Source: Gigaspora rosea (taxonomy: Eukaryota > Glomeromycota > Glomeromycetes > Diversisporales > Gigasporaceae). From it: a stretch of 64,000 bases of DNA. Positions 50,676 to 62,750 of this stretch are shown here, in pieces; position 1 is the first letter of the stretch, and every line of letters begins with the position of its first letter. Under the pieces are notes generated by a model. It saw nothing but the letters and a program-made list of their open reading frames with translations. It made no database searches and had not been told where the DNA came from. The stretch is from positions 1 to 64,000 of the forward strand of contig QKWP01000828.1 in assembly GCA_003550325.1 (NCBI GenBank). The letters are read 5' to 3'. Made by a program: the position numbers and the translations under genes.

Positions 50676-51023
50676 ATAAATATAAGTATTCAGACTCAGA
50701 CCAGTCTATATAAAATTTAGAGGCTGAGTTTGGTCCGATCCTGGACCGGACCTGAACCAGACCTATTCCGATCCTGACCGGACCCAAACCGGACCTAATC
50801 ATTTGTTTTTTAAGTCCCCCCCCTCTAAAAAATTTGAATTTGTAATGTTTAACAAAGAATTAAATTGGAGTGGCCTAACTGATAATAATCAAAAAATGAC
50901 AGGCTGTAACTAACTAAACCCATCTTTAGTCTAATAGAATTAAACCTTTTCTGATTTCATATTATACAAACTAAAGAATTAACTTTGCATAACCTTAGAT
51001 ATAAATATGAATTAATTTAGACA
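50676..51023. other. Short stretch after the array
   Basis: Contains a run of ggaccgg/tccgatcc blocks at about 50735-50795, like those at 10577-10666, possibly an eroded DNA-element end. No gene. Confidence 0.4.
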
Positions 51024-51025
51024 TA

Positions 51026-51410
51026 CAGGGGAATTCATCTAAAGCCAACATATTTTATATATAGGCCAATTTTTTAGCTGCAGTGTAACCTAATTATCCA
51101 ATAAAAATGCAGAAAAACTTAATACAATTTTAAAATTAATTTAATAATATTTAAATTTTTGTTATAAATTCAAATTTTGTTATGTTTTTTTACATATAAA
51201 CGCCAAAATTTTTGAATCATATATAAATTTAAATTAATATAATGGTTTAAAATCAAAAGATATTTAAAGAATTTATTGATAGTTTAATAATTTAAACAAT
51301 AAGCTATTAAATTATCAAAAAATTTTTTAAATATCTTTTGTTTTTAAAGAGTTATAACAATTTAAAAATTTTTATAATTAAAAAGTGATGGCTTTAGGTG
51401 AATTCCACTG
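51026..51410. mobile_element. Tc1/mariner-like MITE, 385 bp, uninterrupted copy
   Basis: Ends CAGGGGAATTCATCTAAAGC and CAGTGGAATTCACCTAAAGC, flanked by TA. A second copy at 56874-57872 contains a SINE; this copy shows the SINE-free site (ggtttaaaatcaaaagatat). Confidence 0.88.
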
Positions 51411-51412
51411 TA

Positions 51413-53959
51413 CTAAGATAATTTTTTTTTTAAAAAAACTGATCCATTGACCAGAAACACCAGGTTATATAAAATAAAAAATTAACTTTCATGGCCTAAT
51501 ATTTATTAGAAAAAAACAAGCAAAAAAATTTAAAAATAATAATAATCAAATATTATAAAATGCACTTATAGTATTTTACTACTATAGGTAAATTAGATTG
51601 CAATAAATTTTTATAAAACAAAAAATAAATTTTAATTACTTTAGAGTTAGGGTGAGGCCTGAAATTTTATCTGAGCATTAGTATATACAAAATTTCGCAA
51701 GTAATTTTTTTTATTAGAGCCCCAAAGGTGGTTTCATAAACAAAATTTTGAGATATAAACATGTTTTTAAAAAAATAAACATAAAACGAAATTTTATGTT
51801 ACACCTGATCTTAAATTTTATTGGCTATTCAAATAGTTTTGTGTAATATAGTATAAAGCACTATAGGTGCATTTTAGTAAAACTTATAATAATAATAATG
51901 TATAATTAAAAAATTAAAAAAAATATATAAATAAATAAAAAGTAAATAAAAAATAGATTAATATAAGCTTGCCTAAATATTAAATGCTAGCTAAATCTTC
52001 ATATATTAAAATAATACATTTATATTCATATATATTTTAATAATTTTTGTATTCTCGCATAGAAAAATTCACAGTTGCTTTTTGGCAACAGTAGGAATCT
52101 GGTCTAACCAAATCTAATAAGAAAATAATTATAGTATTTCTCTTTTATAATTACTTTCTATATAATCACAACTCCTATATTGTCATACAAATTTTCAATC
52201 CCATTTGTTTTTATATAAAAATACTTTTATATAATCACAATTAGCTTATAATCACTATCATATTATATATCATAAATAAAATATATTAATATATAATATT
52301 TTTCCTTCTATATAATCATATTTAAAACAGCATATCGGCCGATTTGTTTCAATCCCAAAATCAACCAATCATAATTGAGAATTATCAAAGAAATTCTGGA
52401 CTTAAAATTTATTACAGTATGAATTTTCATAAGAACTGCCTTTTTAACTAACCTTGTATTTATAATTAAATCCCTAGAAAATTATAGTGCTTATATATTT
52501 AATTATAAACCAAATATGTGTTTAAAAGGTCAGTTTTTTAAAAATCTGCTTCTGAGTTTATCCTTGAAGTTGCCAACCCATTATAAACCCATCGTTCTCC
52601 TCCTGAAATACTCGAATATTTTAACAAATAGTAAAAGCACATCTTTCTACAGCTTAGTATAGCTCTTTTATTGAGTTTTATTAGTTTTTTAACTTGTCTA
52701 GACATCAAAGAAGCTCTTTTTTTAGTTGTAATAAGTGCTTCGTTTGTTAGTTTTTCAATGTCACTTAGGAGCAAATTTTCGTATAACAGTTTATCGAAAA
52801 AAGTCACAAAAAATCAAATCAGCCAATATGGATAATAAATAAAGAATATATAAACATATAGTGAGTAGGATGCGCAGTATACTATATAATCAAAATTATA
52901 TTTGGATTAGAATTCTGACCTGAGTCAGCTGACCTATATGAGTCACAAGTCAAAAATTGCTCTAACTCAGATCAAATGAGTTAGAGCAAAATTTTACTAA
53001 ATACAATTTATTAAATAGTAAGCTCTTATCTGGGTTGTCTGACCTGTGCAGGTAATTTTATGGGTCAAAAATTGGGTTGTTGCTTTTATTATAAAGTTGT
53101 TAATATAACTAATAATAATTGTCCAGAGCGTAGTAAAGGACTTACTGGAGGAGCAATAGACCAAAATTGTGTGTATCGGGTTTTGCTCACGTAATATTAA
53201 GCCAATTAGCATTTCAAAACATATAAACAGATCAATATGAATCAGCCCGATATGGCGGGTGATCCCATAAAAAATTATCTAAATGACTATTATGCTCCGG
53301 ACTTTAACCTTTCACGTTTTCCTAATATTGCTATAATAAAACACTACAGTAATCTAGCGAGTATTTATCAGTAAAATTTGAACATTAAAAACTTTATATA
53401 TATGCATATGGTGCAGAAATTATCTAATCCAGATATAATGTAATTACTGTTACTATTGTTTTTTTTCAAAAATTCCACAGAAACATTACTAATGATTTTA
53501 AAAATTTTTATAAAATTATCAGCCTAAGCTAATTTCAGATAATGCATCAATGCTTTACATGTATTTAATACAGCTCCAATTTACTTGGCTTTAACTATTT
53601 ATAAAGCAATTAGTATCTAAAAATAATTTTGTCATTAACAATTTAATCCAATTGTTTAAAAAACATTATATTAATAGGTTATACCAACTTTATTAATCTT
53701 CTTAAATTAGAAGACAATTGAATTCTATGAATTCTATGAACCCTATTTATTATCATTATAAAAACAATAGTAATATGCAGAATTTATAGTATTTATAAAA
53801 TTTCCAATTTGAAAAGTGCAATTATCTTTAAGAAAATTACTGTAATAATTTTCTATATGATCTGTTGACCCAGATCATAACCTGTATTAAATGTCTGACC
53901 CGTTGGGTTATTATTATCTGACCTGGGTTAGATCACTAATCTAAAGAAATGAAGAACAT
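51413..53959. other. AT-rich stretch, no supported gene
   Basis: 51540-51910 shares words with 36360-36600 (aaaggtggtttcataa, acaaaattttgagatata, agtaaaact) and is probably another dispersed repeat pair. An 89-codon Lys/Arg-rich minus frame at 52807-52538 (with IEKLTNEALITTKKRASL) could be a remnant, but no domain is recognised. Short gacctgggtcag-type blocks occur near 52920 and 53900. Confidence 0.35.
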
Positions 53960-54138
53960 TTTATATATTTAAAAATATATTATGTAGTTCATCAATTAAT
54001 AATAATTAAAATCATCAATTATTTAAAAAATAAGGAATAGAATCCAAAATTTGGATTCCATTCCTTATTTGTTAAATAATCAATGATTTTAAGTGATTAT
54101 TAATTAATGAACTACATAATATATTTTTTAAAATTACT
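53960..54138. repeat. Foldback repeat, ~80-bp arms
   Basis: Arms run from aatatattatgtagttcat through taaggaatagaatccaaa to a centre near 54052, with a few mismatches. Flanks show no clear duplication. Probably a small palindromic DNA element. Confidence 0.75.
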
Positions 54139-54509
54139 AGCTGTCACAAGTGTGTCCATTCTTAATTATCTGATTGAATAAAAAAGTGCCTTGACTAAAA
54201 ATAGAATACATCATCATAAATTGTAGGCATATTGATATAATCATTTCTCATGATAGTCATATCTTTGTGAGATCTGGTTGATTAACTTTTCCATATATGT
54301 GCATTAATAATAAATAAATAATAAAAACTTCAAATACCAGTATTTGATATCTGGTTAGCAATTATGTTTATGCATGATCAACAATCAATTGAGGCTATAT
54401 TTGTATTATTATTGTTTAAAGCCCACTGCATAAAAAGTGCGCATATATACTAATACAAGATTAGTATAATACATAGAGTTATAGCAGCACAGATCAAATA
54501 AATGACTAA

Positions 54510-55790
54510 CAGGATAAACCTATATAGCCCTATTATTTATCCAGTATACATATTGGGATAATATAAATGAAATAATAATAGTTAACTAACAGATACCAGT
54601 ATTAGAATAAAATAAAAAATAAATATCAAGTATAAAATAATATACCTTTTGCTTCTTAATATTATCCAATATAAATGTCAGGATAGTATAGAAAGGAAAA
54701 TAATGATAAGTTAACAGGAACTAGTATTAAGCAAAGTACAGGTATACAAAAGGTGTAAAAATATGTACCGTACATTTTTTTCTTCTTTTATTATCCCAAT
54801 ATTCAACCAATACCCTAGTATTATTATAAAAGGATATAGGTATTAAAAGGTGTAAAAAATTTATATAGTACATTTTTTCTTCTTTTATTATCCCAATATT
54901 CAACCAACACTCTAGTATTATCATAAAAGGATATAGGTATATAAAAATATAAAACTTTATATGATTTTTTTCTTCTTTTATTATCCCGGTATTTAACCAA
55001 CACTCTAGTATTATTATAAAAGGATATAGGTATATAAAAAGTATAAAAACTATACATTATTTTTCTTCTTTTATTATTCCAATATTCAACTTAGATATTA
55101 GTAGTATTATAGAAGGATACAGATATATAAAAAGTATAAAAACTATATATGATTTTTTTCTTTTATTATCCTGATATTCAACTTAGATATTAGTAGTATC
55201 ATAAAAGAATATGGAGTAAGTCAGTAAAAAAGGAACAAATCATTTTTTGTAAAATTTTTTTTAATTTTTAAATTAAAGTCAAGAAAACTTTTACTTAGAA
55301 AAAATTTGTTCCTTTTTTACTGACTCAACCCCATATAGATATATAAAAAGTATAAAAACTATATATAATTTTTTTCTTTATTACTCTAATATTCAACTTA
55401 GATATTAATAGCATTATAGAAGGATATAGGTATATAAAAAGTATAAAAAATTTATACATTTTTTTTTTTATTATTCCGATATTCAACTTAGATGTTAGTA
55501 GCATCATAAAAGGATATAGGTATATAAAAAGTATAAAATCTATACATGGTTTTTTCTTCTTTTATTATCCCGATATTCAATTTAAATGTTAGTAGCATTA
55601 TAGAAGAATATTGGTATATAAAAAATATAAAAACTATATATGATTTTTTTCTTTTATTATCCTGATATTCAACTTAAATGTTAGTAGCATCATAAAAGGA
55701 TATAGGTATATACAAAGTATAAAAAATTTAAACATTTTTTTTTCTTTTATTATCTCGATATTCAACTTAAATATATATAGAGATATATTT
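54510..55790. repeat. 3' flank and ~92-bp satellite beside gene copy C
   Basis: Units at 89-97-bp spacing from about 54740 to 55790, each with aaaggatataggtat and tcttttattatcc then gatattcaactta. Homologous to 29040-29670. A small foldback element interrupts it at about 55213-55331. Weak Tyr/Asn-rich minus frames here are repeat artefacts. Confidence 0.88.
55213..55331. mobile_element. Foldback MITE in the satellite
   Basis: Arms carry GTCAGTAAAAAAGGAACAAA on one side and its inverted copy on the other. Neighbouring satellite units lack it, so it is an insertion. Duplication not resolved. Confidence 0.7.
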
Positions 55791-56873
55791 ATAGCAATAT
55801 TATATATATAGCTTTCATTTGTTATGTGAATACTTTTACAAACAATACATTTGATTTATTTATAAAATAAACTACTTCTATATGGATATACATATATCAT
55901 TTATATATATTTTAAAACAATACAAAAAAAAAAAAGAATAATTAATTTTTTTTTAGTTCTTGTCTCCCCTTCCTCCTGTCCCAACTCAAAAAATTTTTTT
56001 AAAACTTCTTTAGAGTTTGATAGTATCTCCAAAATTTCACTATTGACAGGATCATTTGGATTCAGATCCTCATCTATAAGAAAAAAAATTAGTGATTTAA
56101 TTATATATTAATTAATGTATTTATCTAATTTACCAGAAAATAGGGATAGAATTTCTATTACTTCTCCTAATGTATCCAAACAAAAGAAGGGTTTTTATTT
56201 CTATATGATAATAAATTTCCTAATAATAAAAAAATATATATACATTAAATAAAATTTTACTAAAATATATGTAAGCAAATATAAATTAATTAATACATAC
56301 CGATATCAGAAGGAGATGGATTTATTTCAAAATTGGTTGATTGTGTATTAGAAGCCAGGTTTATTTCAACTACCTTTTGCTTGCCTTTATTAATTTTATT
56401 ATTAAAATTAAAGCAGTCAGTTGTGCAAATTCTTTTTATCAAATTCAGAACTAGTATTAGTTTCTATAATTAAAACCAATAAAGCTATAACAAATTTACT
56501 TTTGAATACAACTTCTAATTTTACTCTTTTTTTATTAATCTAATTTCTCATAATGTGTGTTTTTGGTAGGATGGCACTTGACTGGTAATGGAGACAAAAT
56601 CAGAATAATTATCACCAGAATAATAATCTGATAATGGTATAGGCCATTTTCATCATCAGATGATTTAGCAATTAACCAGTCCAGTGTGTTGAGTAGTGGG
56701 CTAGAATTTTTATCTACCAAAACGAACCATTTCTCTAATGGAACTGGTCAGTTTTTTTTGCTCTTTTTGTTGATACTATTCTTTTTGCCAACCACAATAT
56801 TTCCTTTAACTAAAAAGTAACAAATGGCAAATTAAAATATTTAAGTACAATATCCAAACTTTTGATATTGCTA

Positions 56874-57872
56874 CGGTGGAATTCACCTAAAGCAAACATA
56901 TTTTATATATAGGCGCCAATTTTTTAGCTGCAGTGTAACCTAATTATCCAATAAAAATACAGAAAACCTTAATACAATTTAAATTTTTGTTAATAAATTC
57001 AAATTTTGTTATGTTTTTTATATACAAACACCTAAATTTTTGAATCATATATAAATCATATATAAATTTAAATTAATATAATGGTTTAAAAATAAAAGAT
57101 ATGATCCTGGGTCAGATAGCGCAGTGGTTAGCGCTCCGGGGTCGCACTCACAAGGTCACCAGTTCGAGTCTAGTGGATGACAAAAACTGTGTTGGGACCA
57201 CGAGTATCAAGGATCTGTGATGAGAAACCGCACTTCTTCCCATTTCCGGACGAGGTACTACAGCGATAACAGAGTTGCATAACATAGCCACATTGGTCAT
57301 GCGGCATCCAGAAAAAGAAAAATCCAACAAGAAACGTCATAAACATAAGGACTATCTACTATAAAAGGAAAAGTCACGAGGAAAACCAGACCCGATCCGA
57401 ATTCAGAAGGTAGTACCTGGCGGCGACGAAAAAAGGACCTATACAAGCATATAGGCGGAGTAAACTAACTCCTTAAAGTTGATCTAAGAAGCCTACAGGT
57501 GGGGCGCACCGAATGACGGACCAGCTGGACTCAGCCAGGGAAACCAGAGGAAGGAGGAGTAGGTTAGGATAGACTTCGTAGGACAAAATTAAAAATAGAA
57601 ATCGAACATGTAATGAAAATGTAGGGGCCCGTAGGGTCCCTAAGACCAATGACCTTAATAAAGACCGCCAACAGCAGCTTCGGGTATAGCCTGAAGAAAT
57701 TTAAAAAAAAATAAAATAAAAGATATTTAAAAAATTTATTGATAGTTTAATAATTTAAACAATAAGCTATTAAATTATCAAAAAAATTTTTAAATATCTT
57801 TATTTTTAAAAAGTTATAACAATTTAAAAATTTTTATAATTAAAAGGTGATGGCTTTAGGTGAATTCCACTA
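56874..57872. mobile_element. Tc1/mariner-like MITE interrupted by a SINE
   Basis: Same family as 51026-51410: starts CGGTGGAATTCACC, ends with the inverse of TAGTGGAATTCACC, TA on both sides. The 610-bp SINE (57103-57712) is inserted in its middle, so the MITE is older than the SINE. Confidence 0.88.
57103..57712 (+). mobile_element. Full-length tRNA-derived SINE, ~610 bp
   Basis: The head has an A box TAGCGCAGTGG (57117-57127) and a B box AGTTCGAGTCT (57161-57171), 34 bases apart, as in tRNA-type RNA polymerase III promoters. The body is markedly richer in G/C than its surroundings, and the end is A-rich. A perfect 14-bp duplication aaaataaaagatat flanks it (57089-57102, 57713-57726), showing target-primed insertion. 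A 60-codon minus frame inside is a by-product. Confidence 0.9.
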
Positions 57873-58810
57873 TATAAGAAAAAAATGAAAAAAAGTATAT
57901 TGTCAAGAAAAAAATTTATACTATTTGATATATTGGCAACATATATGAATACTACAAAAGAAAACCTGTTATCAGGATTTTAATTATTAAATAGATTGTG
58001 TCTAGCCAATGGCAGGCTTTTTTTTACCAGCACTTATATATATTTCATTATTAGGTTTTCAAAAATAATAACATTTTTAAATATAGATAAGTTTAATTAC
58101 CTTAGGAGAATACCAGTCTTTATCTAATACTTTGATAACTCGATCATTTTTGATATCCTTTTGGTAAACCCTATCACTTCTTTTTCTGTTTGCCTTTTCC
58201 ATATTGGTTTTTGAAATTTCTTTGCTATAATATCCCCGATCTTTTAAAATTTGTTAGAAATCAGCAATGGCTTGCCTTTTGGGCATGTCTTTTGGCAGAT
58301 TACTATATAAAGAGCAGCCCTTTGTTTTAATGAAGTGGCTAAAGCCTTTTTGCTATCTTTGCATTTTCTAAATTAAATAAATAAAATAAAATTTAAATAG
58401 TGCTAACATTTATATTAGCATAATTAATAATAATAAAATAAAAAATAAATAAATAGAGCTGATATTAATAAAGTAATAATATACTATCAAAATAAAAATA
58501 AAAATAAATGGATATATACTGTAGATGCTCAAGTATTTAATATTCTTCTTTTTTTTACATGTGCATTTCTTTGCTATCTAGCCTTTCCAAATACATCTCT
58601 TGCTAGTGCCTATGCAGTTGGTGAATCACCTGAAGTATTTGGCAGTTATGAGCATAATATTTTGCAATATTATGCTTCACAATTAGGAAAGGTTTGGAAA
58701 GAAACTGCCCCTTAATTTCTTTTCTTTTTTTTTGGATCTGGTTGGTTACATGTGATTTTTTATCTGAATTAAAATTATAGAAGCTATATAAGTTAATTAT
58801 TGCTTTCATT

Positions 58811-59499
58811 TTAAATTAGTTTTATTTTATTAATATTTATTGTACAATTCTGGGCATTTTTTTTGAAGAACAATATATATACATACAAGGCAAGTGTTGT
58901 ATTAGACTTTACAATAGTTGGTATCAAGAGACATATATATGTATATTATTTCTATTTTCATCTATCTCAAAGCTAATATAAAATAAGTATATACATATTT
59001 TTGGAAGTCACTAGAAGTACTTGATTACTAGAACTTCTATCTAGTTAATAAAAATCTTCGCTAGAACAGTCTAGTGAATATCTGGTTGCTAGAAGCAAAT
59101 TTGCTTTCAGTTTTATCCAGTTAGTCCAGTGGCAATCCAGTTCTAGTAATTTTTACCAAAATGTTTCAGTGAACAACACTGAGTGATGTAATTTCAGAAA
59201 CATTAAAAAAAGATAAGAGAAGTTCTTTATATTTAGTAGCAAGTATTGTAGCAACCTCATATTTACTATGATTGTATTTTTTTTTGTAGTTTCTAGTAAG
59301 TTAGTAAATTGTTTAATATAAATTGAAATAAAAAAAGTAAATCTTTTATCAAATCTGCTATAAAGTATTTAAGAGAAGAAATTCTGAAGTATTGAGAAAA
59401 TTGTTGTTTAAGAATATTGAAAGCTATATTAATATTATATTTGTTGTTATTTTGGATTTAAAAGAGAGATTTGTTAAATGTATCCTCATTAAATGAATA
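58811..59499. other. Intergenic stretch
   Basis: AT-rich; a few ctagaa/ttctag words around 58995-59150. No gene or element recognised. Confidence 0.45.
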
Positions 59500-61614
59500 G
59501 TGAATTTTAAAGTTAATAGGTTTAATATTAAGTTCTTCAATAAACTTTGGGCAAGGATAATGTGATATTTATTTTAAAGAAATAAATATATACAAGTAAG
59601 ATTCAAAGCAACTTGGCAATAGTTATAGTTACTATAAGAAGGAATAGAACTAAAAAATAATAAGATTTTTTTGTAATTAAGTTAAGTAAAGAGTTCAGTT
59701 GTAAACTAAAGAAATAGAGTTTTGAAAATGTCAAGAATAATATAAAAGTGTGTTATAGAGTTTTTGTCAAATAAAAAATTTGCAAATTTGCTTCAAGAAT
59801 TAGATCAAGAAGAAATTTATAATACTTTCTAGTTAGTAATACTATTAAGTACTTAAAAGTTATTTTAATTCTTTTTTGGTTTTTGTTATTATTATTTTGA
59901 GAAGAAGGTTTAACAATTTTGTCAGAAGCAAAATCAATTAATAGGGATTTGATAAACTTAAAAATTGGTATCCAAAAATATTAAGCATTGTATTGTTTTC
60001 ATTTTAATAGCTATTGTATAGTGTTTGAATAAATCAAAATCATTAGATATATTATATTTAGATTGAATTGGTTCTTCTAAATTAATTAATTGCTAGTATA
60101 ATTTTTTAAGTAGTATTAGTAAAATTACTAAGAGTATTATCTATATCTATTAAAAAGTGATATAATCTTTAGTTGAATTAAGTCGTCCAAGAGCTAAAAA
60201 AAGAGAATTAGCATGAGATTTGAATTTACTAAAATAGAAAAAATGGTTGGGTTTGAGAAGTCTGAAAGGTTTTATTTGTAAAAATATTAGAAAGTAGGTT
60301 TGCAAAGGTTAAGTAGAAAGAACAGTAGATTGATTAAGCTAAAGAAGTAGTATAGAATAATAAATCAAAAGTTGTTATTTGAGGTCTTTTTGGAATAATT
60401 GTAAAGTATTTTGTAATTTTGTTAAAATCTTCAAGATAAGAAATAGTAGATAAGATATTTAAAGAAAAAGTAGTTAAAAAAGAAAAAAAGAATGTTGGTA
60501 ATAAAGTAGCAAATTTGATATAATAAACTTTCTTGTTAACAAGAATATAGCTTTTATTCAAGTAATGTTTATTGTTATAAATTCTGCAGATTAGAGGTTA
60601 GACCCGGATGCAAAATTGTCACCTGGGTCACCCGTGTGATTTGAAATCGGGTGACCCGGGTGAAAACAGGAGGGTTCTGGAGTTGAGAGAAGTGAACCTC
60701 TTCGAACTGTGGATTATTGAGTGAACAGATCACAAGATCAAAGTGTGATTAATACGCATGCCAGTAATGATTACTGTGCATGCAAAAAATTGGAGCGTTC
60801 GGTCAACTATGCAAACAAAAACTATATGCGGTACCATATAAGAATTAATTTTTAAGATCTTATAATCAGAATAGTAATCAGATAGTAATGGGGCTATTTA
60901 TATTTAATTAATAGTAAAGAATGTCCGGCGGGCTTTCGGATGTCTAGAGCAAATAGCTCTATTTTTCTCAATTATTTTAGCGTAATCGATTTTTAAAAAG
61001 CCTTTATGACGAAGTTACTTTATAAAACCTCATTACTCTTACTATTATAACCAATCGAATGAATGCCCTTCTATGATCTTAAACCCGATTTTGACCTGGG
61101 TTGTAAAATCTTGACCCGGGTGAACCGTTTTGACACGGGTGACCCGGTTTACTACAACCCAGGTCTAAACTCTATTGCAGATAATTGATTTAAAGCATTT
61201 AGAACATGCATGTTGACATAGTTGAGGTGTAGAAAAAAGTAGAATATTGTTAGAAGTTTGAGAAATTTGGTTAATAAGTTCAACAGTTTTGCTATTTTGT
61301 TTTTTTTTATTGCAATTTGGGTAAATTCTTTATAAGATTGATAGGTAATATTTTGAACTGAAATGAATTTTGTATAATATTTAAGATAAATATATAACTA
61401 CTAATATTTTTGAAAGAAAACAAAAGAAGTATATTGCTTTATTAGTTCTAGTAGTTCTAGTATAGCAAGTAGTTGGTTTCTGGTTTGGAGAAATTGTTTT
61501 TAAATTATTTTTTTGTTCATATTCAAAGAAAGCAATACCAAAGCTTTGTGCATAATAAGTATAGAAGTAATCAAAATTAGCAGTATTTGGATTTTGTTGA
61601 GTTAATATTGACAT
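59500..61614 (-). pseudogene. Unrecognised broken gene, interrupted by a MITE
   Basis: On minus it opens MSILTQQNPNTANFDYFY (61614). It continues through FAFFEYEQK-like residues (seen: GIAFFEYEQKNNLK), then after a shift ITYQSYKEFTQIA and LCQHACSKCFKSIIC, a Cys-rich patch. After the MITE at 60592-61174 it resumes with NKKVYYIKFATLLPTF and LNILSTISYLEDFNKI, then PKRPQITTFDLLFY, and further down LINLEEPIQSKYNIS near 60090. Several stops and shifts. No family recognised; it could be a retroelement or a lineage-specific gene. Boundaries are approximate. Confidence 0.35.
60592..61174. mobile_element. hAT-like MITE, 583 bp
   Basis: Ends TAGAGGTTAGACCCGG and TAGAGTTTAGACCTGG, flanked by ctgcagat (60584-60591) and ttgcagat (61175-61182), 8 bp with one mismatch. 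Subterminal gggtgacccgg blocks occur at both ends. Confidence 0.82.
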
Positions 61615-61619
61615 ATTAA

Positions 61620-62369
61620 AATAAAATTTGTAGTAAAGAAGTATATAGAATATAAAAGTGATAAAGATAGCAAAGTAAAGAAAAATAAATTTAAGAATTT
61701 TTAATAATAAAGAAAGATTAAATATATAATTAGAGTAGCTTAATAAAGGGTGATAAAAGCTTTACAATGAAGTAAAAATTATTTTATATAGTATTGCACT
61801 AGTAAAGGTCTTGTAGTTATACTAAAATAATTTATGGTTTGTGTTTTTGTATAACTATAGCTAATATGGCTAGTATTGCACAAAGTTACTTTGTATAGCA
61901 CTAATATGGTTAGTGCAAAGAGGTTACTTTGTACAAATTAAATAAAGGATTAATTAATTTGTAACTGCAGTTACTGTAACGCATCTCAACAAGCCAATCA
62001 AATTCTAAGATTAGATATAATATTACATATTTGAAAAAGTCAAAACAAATGTTTTTTTGCTAAACATTGCTTCTAAATTAAATTTCATATATGAAATCAT
62101 CTTTCGGTTTTTAACAAACAATTTTCTTGCTAAATTTTAATATAACTAAAACCTTCACTAACCCAAAAGCTTTACACCAAGCCTCACTTTAACCCAAATC
62201 TTAATTGCATGGTTTTATTTTTATAGAAAAATTGGTTTGATAGTAACATTACACCTGATTTTAGTATTTATGATTATAAAATTTATCCTGTAACCTACAG
62301 TTACAAATTAATTAATTCTTAAATAAATACTAATTTGTAAAACTTTAAATTTTGTAAATTTAGTTATAA
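61620..62369. other. Intergenic stretch
   Basis: AT-rich; tandem-like words agttactttgta and ctaatatggctagt near 61860-61930. No gene. Confidence 0.45.
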
Positions 62370-62373
62370 TTAA

Positions 62374-62746
62374 GGGTAGGGTGAACGTAGATCATTTTTA
62401 ATATGATCTATGTGGTATATTAGATTTTTATATAGTAAATAAAAAATGCTTCAGATAAATTTTTTTAAGATTTTGACCAATTTGTATAAAATTTATACAA
62501 TAGATAGGTTTAAATAGTTTGTTTATAATAATAAAGTTGTGCAATATTTAATGCTTTAAAAAAAATCAACTTTATATATAATTAAATTTTTGTAGGACGC
62601 TATATAATTTTTGTAGATTTTACAAAGAATTGATTGGTCAGATCATATGATGTTTACATATAAATCATATGACATCATATAAGTTGGTTACACAAAATTG
62701 ATCTACAATCGATTTTATATAAAATTGGAAATTTGTACACCTACCT
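62374..62746. mobile_element. MITE with GGGTAGGGTGAACG ends, diverged copy 2
   Basis: Left end GGGTAGGGTGAACGTAGATCA identical to 46019; right end diverged (GGTAGGTGTACAA). TTAA on both sides (62370-62373, 62747-62750). The shared interior word ttgattggtc supports common origin. Confidence 0.75.
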
Positions 62747-62750
62747 TTAA

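Larger units (their letters stand above)
55955..58810 (-). pseudogene. Unrecognised gene family, copy C (broken)
   Basis: Pieces in order on minus: CQILQVIHQLHRH, a stop, QEMYLERLDSKEMH (58640-58560); CSLYSNLPKDMPKRQAIADF, a stop, QILKDRGYYSKEISKTNMEK and DRVIKVLDKDWYSPK (58330-58100); EKWFVLVDKNSSPLL, then LDWLIAKSSDDENG (56740-56640); FNNKINKGKQKVVEINLAS ending SPSDIG at a GTATGT donor (56430-56301); LDTLGEVIEILSLFSG (about 56185-56135); DEDLNPNDPVNSEILEILSN and KEVLKKFFELGQEEGE (56070-55955). Same order as copy A, about 26 kb away in the same orientation. In-frame stops mark it as broken. The MITE with SINE lies in the gap between blocks two and three. Function unknown. Confidence 0.6.

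Noticed and set aside
54727..55507. Repeated frames with NTRVLVEYWDNKRRKK
   Set aside because: Product of the 92-bp satellite, whose unit length allows one frame to persist for a few repeats.
57103..57175. A functional tRNA gene
   Set aside because: A and B boxes are good but the arms do not pair into a clean cloverleaf, and the unit continues into a SINE body with target duplication.
57148..57330. 60-codon minus frame with FSGCRMTNVAMLCNS
   Set aside because: Lies wholly inside the SINE body and antisense to it.
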